NCBI RefSeq assembly: GCF_029257255.1
Contig: NZ_JARICI010000073.1
Location: forward strand, 1-57,241
Direction of reading: 5' to 3'
Origin: Sporosarcina sp.
GTDB taxonomy: Bacteria > Bacillota > Bacilli > Bacillales_A > Planococcaceae
DNA length: 57,241 bases
The notes below the pieces were generated by a model. The model had not been told where the DNA came from, ran no database searches, and was given only the letters and a program-made list of their open reading frames with translations. This document shows positions 8,765 through 17,169 of this stretch, in pieces. Position 1 is the stretch's first letter. Each line of letters begins with the position of its first letter. Position numbers and translations under genes: made by a program.

Positions 8765-8793
8765 ACTATACCATCTATTCTGTTAGTTGTAAA
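8765..8793 (-). promoter_or_regulatory. sigma-A-like promoter, minus strand
   Basis: TTTACA (8788-8793), a 17-base spacer and TATAGT (8765-8770). The only thing downstream before the 8568-8609 terminator is the ORF-less stretch described there. Confidence 0.6.
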
Positions 8794-8893
8794 CCCTTTT
8801 AATTCATTTATTTAAATATTTTGCTCGGGCTTAGGCTACAAGTATTTTCTGAATCCTCTCATCTACCGTCGAAATTAACTGCGGTTCCAGGCT

Positions 8894-9061
8894 ATGAGCG
8901 CGCTAGCCGGTCCAATGAGCACGGCGGGGTGCGTAATGATCACGTAGACGAGCCAAATGATCACACGGCAGGAGTGTATGAGCGGCGGCGGCCGGGCTAT
9001 GAGCGCTTGAACTTTTACTATGATCATTCGAAAAGTTTCTCTGGCATGCTAGCCGCGTCAA
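8894..9061. repeat. degenerate tandem array B, exact 21-base period
   Basis: Units start at 8894, 8915, 8936, 8957, 8978, 8999 and 9020. Each is exactly 21 bases and begins ATGAGCG, ATGAGCA or ATGATCA, followed by about 14 variable, rather GC-rich bases. An eighth unit at 9041 has lost the core but keeps GCTAGCC in the same phase as unit 1 (8902 and 9049, 147 bases apart). The + frame is open as Tyr/Asn-Glu/Asp-Arg/His heptads, but no ribosome site or credible start precedes it. It lies between pdaA and the SE1561-family gene. Confidence 0.8.
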
Positions 9062-9181
9062 GAAGGCTTCCGTCGGGAAAGTCGGACATTGACCCGCACA
9101 AACATGAATCTCAAGCAGAAAATCAGATTGAAAAAGATTGATTTTTCATATACGATATCAATGATGGAAAGAGGTGGATGT

Positions 9182-9352
9182 ATGGACACGTCACAGAACA
9201 AAGACCAAGTCGTCGAACTAAAAAACCGGTTCAATCAATTCCTAGAAACACTCGAAGCTATGGAACCGGAAAAAACTGACCTCCAAGAAATAGACCGGCT
9301 GATCATGCTTTTGGATGAGCTGGAAGAACAGATGGACAGTTATAAAAAATAA
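9182..9352 (+). CDS. SE1561 family small protein
   Basis: A 56-residue acidic, probably all-helical protein (MDTSQNKDQVVELKNRFNQ, then a Leu/Glu-rich part DRLIMLLDELEEQM). It resembles the small SE1561 family of Staphylococcus and Bacillales, whose role is unknown. AGAGGTGG lies 7 bases before the ATG. It ends 26 bases before fumA in the same direction, so the two may be co-transcribed. Confidence 0.78.
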   Translation: MDTSQNKDQVVELKNRFNQFLETLEAMEPEKTDLQEIDRLIMLLDELEEQMDSYKK

Positions 9353-9378
9353 CATATATATATATCGGGGGATTTGAG

Positions 9379-10911
9379 ATGTACATAGAGAATATCGAAA
9401 AAAGTATGTATAATCTGATTTGTGAAACATCTACGAACTTACCTAAGGATGTTAGACGTGCGATTCTGGCTGCTAAAGAAAAAGAGAACAAAGGAACGAG
9501 CTCAGCCATGAGTTTAGACACGATTGCCAAGAATATTAATATGGCGGACGATAAGCTCTCTCCTATCTGTCAGGATACAGGACTTCCTACTTTCAAAATT
9601 AAAACACCAGTCGGCGTCAATCAATTAGAGATCAAGGCGGCAATCGTACGTGCAATTGAACTTGCTACAAAGGACGGAAAACTTCGCCCAAACGCAGTTG
9701 ATTCATTGACTGGTGATAATAGTGGCAATAACTTGGGAATCGGTCTCCCTGTTGTGAAGTTTGAACAATGGGAAGAAGACCATATCGAAGTGAAATTGAT
9801 TCTTAAAGGCGGCGGCTGTGAAAACAAGAATATCCAATACAGTCTGCCAACTGAATTAGAAGGTCTTGGACGTGCTGGACGCGATTTAGACGGTATCCGC
9901 AAGTGTGTACTTCACTCCGTTTATCAGGCGCAGGGACAGGGTTGTTCAGCTGGTTTCATTGGAGTGGGAATCGGCGGCGACCGTTCTTCCGGCTATGATT
10001 TGGCAAAAGAACAGCTATTCCGCGATGTAACAGATGTTAATCCTAACCCTGAGCTTGCTAAACTGGAAGAGTATATTCTGGAAAAAGCGAACACACTTGG
10101 AATTGGTACGATGGGCTTCGGCGGCGAAGCGACATTGCTTGGCTGTAAAGTTGGCGTCATGCACCGTATCCCTGCAAGTTTCTATGTTTCTGTAGCGTAT
10201 AATTGCTGGGCTTATCGCCGTATGGCAGTGGATATTAATGCGGAGACTGGCGAAATTACAGACTGGCATTATAATGAAGGCGAGAAAATTGCATTTGAAC
10301 AGCCAGCAGAAGAAACAAAATCGACTGCACGTGTAGTGAAACTGCAAGCTCCTATTTCAGAAGAAGAAATCCGCGATCTTCGTGTCGGCGACGTAGTGAA
10401 AATCTCCGGACGTATGTACACTGGACGGGATGCGATTCATAAGCATTTATCGGAAAATGATGCACCTGTAGATTTGAACGGCCAAGTTATTTATCATTGC
10501 GGCCCGGTTGTATTGAAAAATGAAGAAGGTAAATACGAAATCAAAGCAGCAGGGCCTACTACTTCGATTCGTGAAGAACCGTATCAAGGTGATATCATGA
10601 AGAAATTTGGTATCCGTGCGGTTGTCGGAAAAGGCGGCATGGGTCCTAACACGTTAGCTGCGCTTCAGGAACACGGAGGTGTGTACTTGAACGCAATTGG
10701 CGGTGCTGCTCAGTATTATGCAGACTGCATTAAAGAAGTTGAAGGTGTCGACTTGCTGGAGTTCGGTATTCCCGAAGCACTTTGGCATTTGCGTGTGGAA
10801 GATTTCACAGCCGTTGTCACAATGGATTCTCACGGCAACAGTCTTCATGCAGATATCGATAAATCATCATTGGAAAAACTATCTCAATACAAAGAAAAAG
10901 TCTTCAATTAA
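9379..10911 (+). CDS. fumA: class I fumarate hydratase
   Basis: A 510-residue iron-sulfur fumarase (fumarate + water to malate, TCA cycle) carrying the alpha and beta domains in one chain. Cysteines expected to bind the 4Fe-4S cluster are in ICQDTG (near 64), GCSAGF (near 189) and LLGCKVG (near 257). The C-terminal part has GKGGMGPNTL and an ending like other FumA proteins. The ATG follows a GGGGGAT element. Class I enzymes are oxygen-sensitive. No class II fumC is in the window. Confidence 0.93.
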   Translation: MYIENIEKSMYNLICETSTNLPKDVRRAILAAKEKENKGTSSAMSLDTIAKNINMADDKLSPICQDTGLPTFKIKTPVGVNQLEIKAAIVRAIELATKDGKLRPNAVDSLTGDNSGNNLGIGLPVVKFEQWEEDHIEVKLILKGGGCENKNIQYSLPTELEGLGRAGRDLDGIRKCVLHSVYQAQGQGCSAGFIGVGIGGDRSSGYDLAKEQLFRDVTDVNPNPELAKLEEYILEKANTLGIGTMGFGGEATLLGCKVGVMHRIPASFYVSVAYNCWAYRRMAVDINAETGEITDWHYNEGEKIAFEQPAEETKSTARVVKLQAPISEEEIRDLRVGDVVKISGRMYTGRDAIHKHLSENDAPVDLNGQVIYHCGPVVLKNEEGKYEIKAAGPTTSIREEPYQGDIMKKFGIRAVVGKGGMGPNTLAALQEHGGVYLNAIGGAAQYYADCIKEVEGVDLLEFGIPEALWHLRVEDFTAVVTMDSHGNSLHADIDKSSLEKLSQYKEKVFN

Positions 10912-10920
10912 TCAGCCGGT

Positions 10921-10951
10921 AGCGAATGAAATTTCATTCGCTGCTTTTTTT
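10921..10951 (+). terminator. terminator of fumA
   Basis: A stem of 9-10 bp, AGCGAATGA/TCATTCGCT, followed by GCTTTTTTT. Confidence 0.85.
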
Positions 10952-11049
10952 GAGTTTTCCGGTCAATTCAGTAACACTCCTTTTAAATTAGTGCTATACT
11001 ATAATTAATAACAATTACAATTTCATAATCATTCTATTTTGAGGTCCAA

Positions 11050-11081
11050 AAAGTCGATTCTACTACTGTAGAGTCGACTTT
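11050..11081 (+). other. leader hairpin upstream of pfeT
   Basis: A 14-bp stem (11050-11063 with 11068-11081, one G-U) with loop TACT lies 57 bases before the pfeT start. It lacks an immediate T run. It may be an attenuator or a stability element in the pfeT leader. Confidence 0.55.
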
Positions 11082-11106
11082 ACTGCTTTAATTATTCATT
11101 TGAAAT

Positions 11107-11121
11107 TGAAATTCATTATCA
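11107..11121 (+). promoter_or_regulatory. Fur/PerR-like box overlapping the pfeT leader
   Basis: TGAAATTCATTATCA matches the 7-1-7 Fur consensus TGATAATNATTATCA at 12 of 14 specified positions. It ends 4 bases before AGGAGG of pfeT. In B. subtilis pfeT is under PerR and Fur, so iron- or peroxide-linked control is plausible. Confidence 0.5.
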
Positions 11122-11137
11122 ATTAGGAGGAGTTCAA

Positions 11138-13042
11138 ATGACAACACACACAAAAGAACAGCCCGAACAGAAAATTGACTGGTCAGCCCGCTTTGAATTA
11201 ATTGCTGCTATTGTTTCAGGTATTTTCATATTAGCTGCATGGATTTTGAGTAAAAATGGCACAGAATCATTTGCTATCACACTATACATCATCGCATTTT
11301 TAATTGGCGGGTATGCCAAAGCGAAGGAGGGTATCGAAGAAACCATTAAAAATAAAGAGCTGAATGTTGAGATGCTGATGATATTTGCGGCAATCGGTTC
11401 CGGGATTATCGGCTATTGGGCTGAAGGTGCCATATTGATCTTTATTTTTGCAATCAGTGGTGCACTGGAAACCTACACGCTCAATAAAAGCCATAAAGAA
11501 ATTTCTTCATTAATGGAGATGCAGCCTGAAGAAGCATGGTTGATTGGTGAAGATGGCAACGAGCACAAAGTCTCGACCTCTTCCTTGTCAATTGGAGCGG
11601 TATTACTGGTGAAACCGGGTGAACGCATTCCGGTTGACGGTCAAGTCGTAAGCGGGATTACATCGATAGATATGTCGGCAATTAACGGTGAATCGATTCC
11701 TGTGACGAAGCAAGAAAACGATGAACTGTTTGCAGGAACAGTGAACCTCAGCGGAGCCATCCGAATGACGATGACAAAGCCAAGTTCTGAAACATTATTT
11801 CAAAAGATTATTGCAATGGTCCAGAATGCACAAAGCGAAAAATCTCCTTCGCAGCAATTTATTGAACGCTTTGAAGGATCCTATGTAAAAATTGTACTGA
11901 CTGCGGTTTTAATCATGATGGTCCTCCCCCACTTTGTTTTCGGTTGGGACTGGACGACAACATTCTATCGTGCCATCGTATTGCTGGTAGTCGCTTCCCC
12001 CTGTGCACTGATGGCTGCGATTATGCCTGCGACACTTGCAGCTGTTTCGAACGGTGCCCGACGCGGTGTGCTGTTTAAAGGCGGCGTTCACCTGGAGCAT
12101 TTGAGCTCGCTGAACGCTTTTGCATTTGATAAAACTGGTACGTTAACAACAGGCAAACCGATTGTCATGGATTTCATTGTCAGAGAAGGAACTGATTCAA
12201 ATGAAGCACTCGCTTTATTCGCAGGTGTCGAGTCTATGTCGAATCACCCGCTGGCTAAAGCAATCATTCAGTATGCCGATCAGCAGCAGGTCTTACCTGA
12301 GCGAAATCTTCAAATTGAAGACGTCCCGGGCTACGGGATCAAAGCCGAAACAGATCATGGTCTTATCCATATCGGGAATCCTAAATTTGTCGGCGTCGAC
12401 CTAGTGGAGACATTTCAAGACGGCATCGCAACATCACTTGCCAATGAAGGTAAAACGGTCATTTTTATGAAAGATGAACAGGGTATTGTCGCGCTGGCCG
12501 CACTGAAAGATACACTGCGAAAAGAAGCCGTATCCTCTATTAAGGCATTGCAGGCGCTTGGCATCCGCACGGTGATGCTGACAGGAGACAATGAAAAAAC
12601 TGCCCATGCCATTGCAGAAGAGGTCGGTGTGGACTCTTATGTTGCGGAATGCCTGCCTGAAGAGAAGGTTATTCATCTTAAGAAGTTATTGCACGAGTAT
12701 AAAACAGTCGGCATGGTCGGCGACGGCATTAATGATGCACCCGCTCTCGCTACCGCCACTTCAGGCATTGCAATGGGTGAAGGAACAGATGTCGCTTTAG
12801 AAACAGCGGATGTCGTGCTGATGCAGAACGACTTGAACCGCCTGTCATATGCCATTAAGCTCTCAAGAAAAATGCAGCGCATCGTCAAGCAGAATGTCTT
12901 CTTCTCGATTGCAGTTATAGCAATCCTCATTATCTCGAACTTCATGCAGGTGGTTGATCTGCCGCTCGGTGTCATCGGTCACGAAGGCAGTACGATACTC
13001 GTCATACTGAATGGACTGCGAATGCTCAATAAAATTGAATAG
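11138..13042 (+). CDS. pfeT: P1B-type metal-exporting ATPase (PfeT/ZosA-like)
   Basis: A 634-residue heavy-metal ATPase with no N-terminal metal-binding domain. The membrane motif is SPCAL (near 289), as in P1B-4 pumps, instead of the CPC of Cu/Cd pumps. Other motifs are the phosphorylation site DKTGTLTTG (near 330), the HP locus MSNHPLAKA (near 370), MLTGDN (near 485) and GDGINDAPAL (near 530). B. subtilis PfeT, formerly ZosA, exports ferrous iron. Cobalt or zinc cannot be excluded from sequence. AGGAGGAG precedes the ATG. A Fur-like box is adjacent. Confidence 0.87.
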   Translation: MTTHTKEQPEQKIDWSARFELIAAIVSGIFILAAWILSKNGTESFAITLYIIAFLIGGYAKAKEGIEETIKNKELNVEMLMIFAAIGSGIIGYWAEGAILIFIFAISGALETYTLNKSHKEISSLMEMQPEEAWLIGEDGNEHKVSTSSLSIGAVLLVKPGERIPVDGQVVSGITSIDMSAINGESIPVTKQENDELFAGTVNLSGAIRMTMTKPSSETLFQKIIAMVQNAQSEKSPSQQFIERFEGSYVKIVLTAVLIMMVLPHFVFGWDWTTTFYRAIVLLVVASPCALMAAIMPATLAAVSNGARRGVLFKGGVHLEHLSSLNAFAFDKTGTLTTGKPIVMDFIVREGTDSNEALALFAGVESMSNHPLAKAIIQYADQQQVLPERNLQIEDVPGYGIKAETDHGLIHIGNPKFVGVDLVETFQDGIATSLANEGKTVIFMKDEQGIVALAALKDTLRKEAVSSIKALQALGIRTVMLTGDNEKTAHAIAEEVGVDSYVAECLPEEKVIHLKKLLHEYKTVGMVGDGINDAPALATATSGIAMGEGTDVALETADVVLMQNDLNRLSYAIKLSRKMQRIVKQNVFFSIAVIAILIISNFMQVVDLPLGVIGHEGSTILVILNGLRMLNKIE

Positions 13043-13043
13043 G

Positions 13044-13083
13044 AAAAAGGCAAGAGCTGAATCATTCAGCTCTTGCCTTTTTT
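13044..13083. terminator. bidirectional terminator between pfeT and the YihY gene
   Basis: A stem of 16-17 bp (13044-13060 with 13065-13081) with loop ATCA, flanked by A and T runs on both sides. It can serve both convergent genes. Confidence 0.92.
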
Positions 13084-14029
13084 ATACTATTGCCTGTTGC
13101 TTCTTTTCGTACCGCCCTTGCATGACTGAATTAATAATGCCGCCAATCAGCAATATGATAGCTGACAAATAGAGCCACATAATTAAAATGATGATTCCCG
13201 CGATACTGCCGTACGTATTCGCATAGCTGCCAAAATTACTAATATAGAAAGAGAAAGCCAGCGAAGTAAGTATCCAGCCGATCGTCGCGAAAATGGAACC
13301 TGGAATTATGCTTTTATAATGCAGCTTGGTATCTGGAACGAGCCAGTACAGCAATGAAAATACAGCAAAAATCATTACTGGCGGAATGAGAAAACGAATA
13401 AAATTCCAAACCGTTAAGAATGATTCTTCCAATCCTAAGAAGGAGAAGAAGAACTTACCGATTGGCTGGCCGAAAATCGGCAGAACCAAAGCTACTAGAA
13501 CTGTAGCGATCAGCATGATTGTAAAGCCGATGGAAAGTCCTTTTGAAACGAAAAAATTACGGTCGTCTTCTACTTCATATGCTTGATTCAATCCTTTCGA
13601 AACAGCACTCATACCTTTAGATGCAGACCAGATTGTCGCGAGGATACCGACTGACAGCAAGCCGCCGCTGCGATTATCCAACACTTCGGAAAGTGTTCCT
13701 TCAATCAACGAAGCTGTGCTTTCTGGCGCGTACTCACGAATGAACAGGAATATCTGGCTTTGATCCAGATTCAAATAAGGTAAAAGCGTGAAAAGAAAGA
13801 TTAGTAGAGGGAATAATGACAATAGGAAAAAGAACGCCAACTGTGAGCCAGCAGCTGATACATCCAATTCTTTCAATCGAATAATTAATTGTTTGATGAA
13901 GCCGCTCGTAGTTGTGGGATTAAAATCATCATCGTTCCCGTCCTTGACGTCATGAATAAATCCTTTTACTTTTTCGGTTCTAGAAACTTCCTCAGAATTT
14001 GAAGAAGGGGCTGCTTTGTGATGATTCAC
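13082..14029 (-). CDS. YihY/BrkB-family inner membrane protein
   Basis: A 315-residue integral membrane protein of the YihY/virulence factor BrkB family (formerly annotated as RNase BN). A charged N-terminal tail of about 50 residues is followed by about six hydrophobic segments, with AAGSQLAFFFLLSLFPL near 62 and NTYGSIAGIIILIMWLY near the C terminus, both family hallmarks. The start is GTG at 14029 with GGGGGA about 10 bases upstream. An ATG just upstream runs into a stop after two codons. The molecular function is unsettled. It follows the YtxH-like gene by 38 bases in the same direction. Confidence 0.88.
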   Translation of the reverse strand: MNHHKAAPSSNSEEVSRTEKVKGFIHDVKDGNDDDFNPTTTSGFIKQLIIRLKELDVSAAGSQLAFFFLLSLFPLLIFLFTLLPYLNLDQSQIFLFIREYAPESTASLIEGTLSEVLDNRSGGLLSVGILATIWSASKGMSAVSKGLNQAYEVEDDRNFFVSKGLSIGFTIMLIATVLVALVLPIFGQPIGKFFFSFLGLEESFLTVWNFIRFLIPPVMIFAVFSLLYWLVPDTKLHYKSIIPGSIFATIGWILTSLAFSFYISNFGSYANTYGSIAGIIILIMWLYLSAIILLIGGIINSVMQGRYEKKQQAIV

Positions 14030-14067
14030 TTCATGCGTCCCCCTTTCATTTATTGACTCACTATTTA

Positions 14068-14505
14068 TTACTTCACTAATGATACTACGTTTTTTTTTTG
14101 AACCATCGGCGGTAATGAACCGTCCTCCTGGTTAGTTTCGGCAGAAGATTGATTTGAATCCTCGTCGATAATCTGCTGATACTCTGTTTTTGCTTCGCTA
14201 AATGCCTCTTTCGTGTCGGTAAACATTTCTTTCACCTGCGGAGTCAATGTTTTAATTTCATCCACTTGTGCTTTAATGTATCCCACATCACCCTTCACTT
14301 GCTCGACAAGAGATTGAACTTTGTCTTTCTTTTCTTGGAACTGATTTTTCACTAAATCTGGATTTTCTTTGTAATACATAATTTTTTCATAAGAAACTCT
14401 TGCTGAAGTTGCTGTAGATTGTCTCGTTGCACGATCCAGCATACTGACGGCCGCGCCAATTATTGCGCCTCCTAAGATAAATCTTCCTAACTTGCTAGAA
14501 CCCAT
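14068..14505 (-). CDS. YtxH-like small membrane-anchored protein
   Basis: A 145-residue protein with one glycine-rich hydrophobic segment near the N terminus (GRFILGGAIIGAAVSML, residues 7-23). A long, charged, probably coiled-coil region follows (KEKKDK, VKGDVGYIKAQVDEIK), then a Ser/Asn/Glu-rich tail. This is the architecture of YtxH/general-stress-type proteins. The ATG at 14505 has AGGAGG at 8 bases and is preferred to the longer frame from 14583. It lies directly upstream of the YihY gene. Confidence 0.75.
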   Translation of the reverse strand: MGSSKLGRFILGGAIIGAAVSMLDRATRQSTATSARVSYEKIMYYKENPDLVKNQFQEKKDKVQSLVEQVKGDVGYIKAQVDEIKTLTPQVKEMFTDTKEAFSEAKTEYQQIIDEDSNQSSAETNQEDGSLPPMVQKKNVVSLVK

Positions 14506-14719
14506 GAATTTCGCCTCCTTATCGCGTTGACCTTTCACTTCATTATACCCACACTGCAAGTTACCAAACAACGAAAGTGACACTTATTTTAAAAAAAGCT
14601 TGACGCAGTGGTCTATTTTTCGGATTATTAACAATAACATGAAACAAGTGTATTTCTTTGAAAGGAGCTGATGCACAAGATGTAAAGATTGGATAAAATC
14701 ATGTATTGGGGGCGAGAAT

Positions 14720-16075
14720 ATGGAGAGAATAGAGAATTTTTTAACTGCTGCATCAAATTTAATTTGGGGACCACCGCTGCTGATCTTATTAATTGGTACC
14801 GGAATATTTCTTACCATACGACTGACAGTTATTCAATTACGTTTATTACCGTACTCATTAAAACAAGTATTTTCACGAAAGCATGAAAAGAAAGCTGACG
14901 GAGATATTTCACAGTTCCAGGCACTAATGACAGCCATGGCCGCAACGGTTGGGGTCGGTAACATTGTCGGTGTTGCTTCCGCAGTAGTTGCAGGGGGCCC
15001 GGGTGCAATATTCTGGATGTGGCTGGCTGGATTCTTCGGGATGGCAACCAAATACAGTGAAGCGATCCTGGCAGTAAAATATCGTGTCAAGGATTCAAAA
15101 GGCTTAATGGCCGGCGGACCAATGTATTACCTGGAGCATGGTCTCAAGCAAAAATGGCTGGGTGTATTGTTCGCAATCTTCGGTGCGCTTGCGGCATTCG
15201 GAATTGGTAACGGCACACAATCAAAAGCCGTTGCGGACGTTATGAAAAGTACTTTCAGCGTTCCCCATTGGATTACAGGAGTAGCTCTTCTTGCATTTGG
15301 TGCGCTAGTAATCCTCGGCGGGATCAAATCTATCGGACGTGTAACCGCATTTTTCGTACCCATTATGGCATTGTTTTATTTCATTGCCGGGGCGATTGTT
15401 ATGGTACTTAACATTGAGCAGGTACCGGCTGCATTTGGACTTATTTTCTCTGACGCATTTACCGGGCAGGCAGTAGCAGGCGGTGCAATCGGTACGGTCA
15501 TCCGCTTCGGTGTTGCACGTGGTCTCTTCTCCAATGAAGCCGGACTTGGTTCTGCTCCTATTGCGGCTGCAGCTGCAAAAACAGACTATCCTGGACGTCA
15601 AGCTCTCGTGTCAATGACACAAGTTCTGTTTGACACGTTAATCATCTGTTCCATTACGGGTGTTACAATTGTTATGAGTAATCAATGGCAGGACAAATCG
15701 ATTGATGCCGGCGCATTAACCGCTGCAGCATTCGGTTCATTCTTGGGAGACATCGGACCAATACTCGTCTCCATTGGTCTCGTATTCTTTGCTACTTCTA
15801 CTATTTTAGGATGGAGTTATTATGGCGAGAAGTGTTTCCAATATCTTGTGCCGAATGCTAAAGCAGTTCTTATATATCGTGCAATATTCGTTTTATTCAT
15901 TTATGTCGGTGCAACGTCTTCACTCGATCTGGTATGGCTGTTAGCAGATGTTTTGAACGGTCTGATGGCAATTCCAAACTTGATAGGACTTCTTGGATTA
16001 TCAGGAGTAGTTGTGCTAGAGACAAGACGTTTCAAGAAGAAGATCGACGAAGAACGGGAAGAAGCAAAAAAATAA
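14720..16075 (+). CDS. alanine/glycine:cation symporter (AGCS family)
   Basis: A 451-residue membrane carrier with about ten hydrophobic segments that takes up small neutral amino acids with sodium. Family motifs are MTAMAATVGVGNIVGVASA (near 70), GGPGAIFWMWLAGFFGMATKY (near 92) and GLFSNEAGLGSAPIAAAAA (near 266). GGGGGCGAG precedes the ATG. A possible promoter TTGACG-17-GATTAT lies at 14600-14628. Substrate choice between Ala, Gly and Gln cannot be read from sequence. Confidence 0.92.
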   Translation: MERIENFLTAASNLIWGPPLLILLIGTGIFLTIRLTVIQLRLLPYSLKQVFSRKHEKKADGDISQFQALMTAMAATVGVGNIVGVASAVVAGGPGAIFWMWLAGFFGMATKYSEAILAVKYRVKDSKGLMAGGPMYYLEHGLKQKWLGVLFAIFGALAAFGIGNGTQSKAVADVMKSTFSVPHWITGVALLAFGALVILGGIKSIGRVTAFFVPIMALFYFIAGAIVMVLNIEQVPAAFGLIFSDAFTGQAVAGGAIGTVIRFGVARGLFSNEAGLGSAPIAAAAAKTDYPGRQALVSMTQVLFDTLIICSITGVTIVMSNQWQDKSIDAGALTAAAFGSFLGDIGPILVSIGLVFFATSTILGWSYYGEKCFQYLVPNAKAVLIYRAIFVLFIYVGATSSLDLVWLLADVLNGLMAIPNLIGLLGLSGVVVLETRRFKKKIDEEREEAKK

Positions 16076-16150
16076 CGTTTTACAGTTTAGTTGACAGCTT
16101 CCTGCTTTCGTGAAATGATAGATTTAATAGCATAGAAAGGCGGTTCCGTC

Positions 16151-16372
16151 ATGGATTTATCTACAAAATCACCTGAAAATATTGCCTACATGATTGAAAA
16201 AATCAAAGAAAAGCTTCGCATGGTAAATGTGGATGCGATGAAATCTGATAATTTCAGCACAGAGCAATATGAAGACTTGTACTATATGTATGAAATGGTC
16301 ATGAAACGTGATAATATCACACCAAATGAAATGCAGGCAATTGCTGCAGAGCTTGGTTCATTACGCAATTAA
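16151..16372 (+). CDS. yfkK: UPF0435/DUF1128 protein (YfkK-like)
   Basis: A 73-residue helical protein ([19 protein letters not shown]) of the UPF0435 family, conserved in Bacillales and of unknown function. AAAGGCGG lies upstream of the ATG. In B. subtilis yfkK lies beside the phosphatase gene yfkJ, but here the yfkJ-like gene is 16 kb away (32708-33175). Confidence 0.88.
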   Translation: MDLSTKSPENIAYMIEKIKEKLRMVNVDAMKSDNFSTEQYEDLYYMYEMVMKRDNITPNEMQAIAAELGSLRN

Positions 16373-16399
16373 AAAGACTCCCTAAAGGGAGTCTTTTTT
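16373..16399. terminator. terminator shared by yfkK and motB
   Basis: A 10-bp stem AAAGACTCCC/GGGAGTCTTT with loop TAAA, T run on the plus strand and A run on the other side, between convergent genes. Confidence 0.9.
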
Positions 16400-16401
16400 C
16401 G

Positions 16402-17169
16402 TTATTGCGGTTCAATGCTGGTCCCGTCTTCCATGACAAGCGGCTGAATGAGTACTTCTACTCTTCGATTTTTACTACGGTTTTCAATTGTATCATTTGG
16501 TACGATTGGTTTAAATTCACCGTATCCTTTTGCACTGAAAAGATTAGGATCCACTTCATTACTTTGAACGATAATTTCTAGAAAGTTCACCGCACGCATG
16601 ACACTCAGTTTCCAGTTTGATGAATACTGCGCATTGTGAATTGGAATATCATCGGTGTGTCCGGTAATAATAACCTGACGCGGCCTGTCCAATGTAAGGA
16701 GCTGGGATATATCATGAGCAAGACTTTTATATTCCTGGCTAATCGCTGCTTCACCCGATTTAAATAGTACGCTGTCTCGGATTGTCAGCAATAATCCTTC
16801 ACTCGTGAGCTCGGTATCAAATTGACTTTCCAGCTCATTCACTGCGATATACTCCTCAAGGTCCGCCTGCATTTCACCCAGCGACTGCTGATCTTCCAAA
16901 TACGATGAGTTTTCATTCAGTTCCCCTACAGAATCGTCCGGCACCGGAACATTTGTTGGAGCGGATTCACTCATGATGCCGCTGCCGCTTTCGAATATTT
17001 CACTGAACACTGCCGACATCTGCTGAAATCGTCCTTCATCCACAGAACTGCTGGCAAATAGCACGATGAACAGCGCGAGCAGCAATGTTAATAAGTCAGC
17101 ATAAGGCAGCAGCCAGGATTCATTGATATGTTCGATTTCATGTTTCTTTTTCTTACGTTTCTTCGACAA
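16402..17169 (-). CDS. motB: flagellar stator protein MotB
   Basis: A 255-residue stator subunit anchored to peptidoglycan. A Lys-rich cytoplasmic start is followed by one membrane helix with the ion-carrying Asp in ESWLLPYADLLTLLLALF (near residue 27), a linker, and a C-terminal OmpA-like peptidoglycan-binding domain (VIITGHTDDIPI, RAVNFLEI, SKNRRVEVLI). The TTG start at 17169 is chosen because AAGGAGG lies 9 bases before it. A longer ATG frame from 17190 has its codons inside that ribosome site. It overlaps motA by 17 bases. Confidence 0.92.
   Translation of the reverse strand: MSKKRKKKKHEIEHINESWLLPYADLLTLLLALFIVLFASSSVDEGRFQQMSAVFSEIFESGSGIMSESAPTNVPVPDDSVGELNENSSYLEDQQSLGEMQADLEEYIAVNELESQFDTELTSEGLLLTIRDSVLFKSGEAAISQEYKSLAHDISQLLTLDRPRQVIITGHTDDIPIHNAQYSSNWKLSVMRAVNFLEIIVQSNEVDPNLFSAKGYGEFKPIVPNDTIENRSKNRRVEVLIQPLVMEDGTSIEPQ

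Noticed and set aside
5316..9061. CRISPR array
   Set aside because: Cores are only 7-10 bases, spacing 21 bases, cores vary, and no cas genes are present. This does not fit any CRISPR type.
8821..9141. 106-codon frame with Tyr-Glu-Arg heptads across array B
   Set aside because: It starts with TTG, has no ribosome site, and its only pattern is the 21-base DNA period. Kept as a repeat, not a gene.
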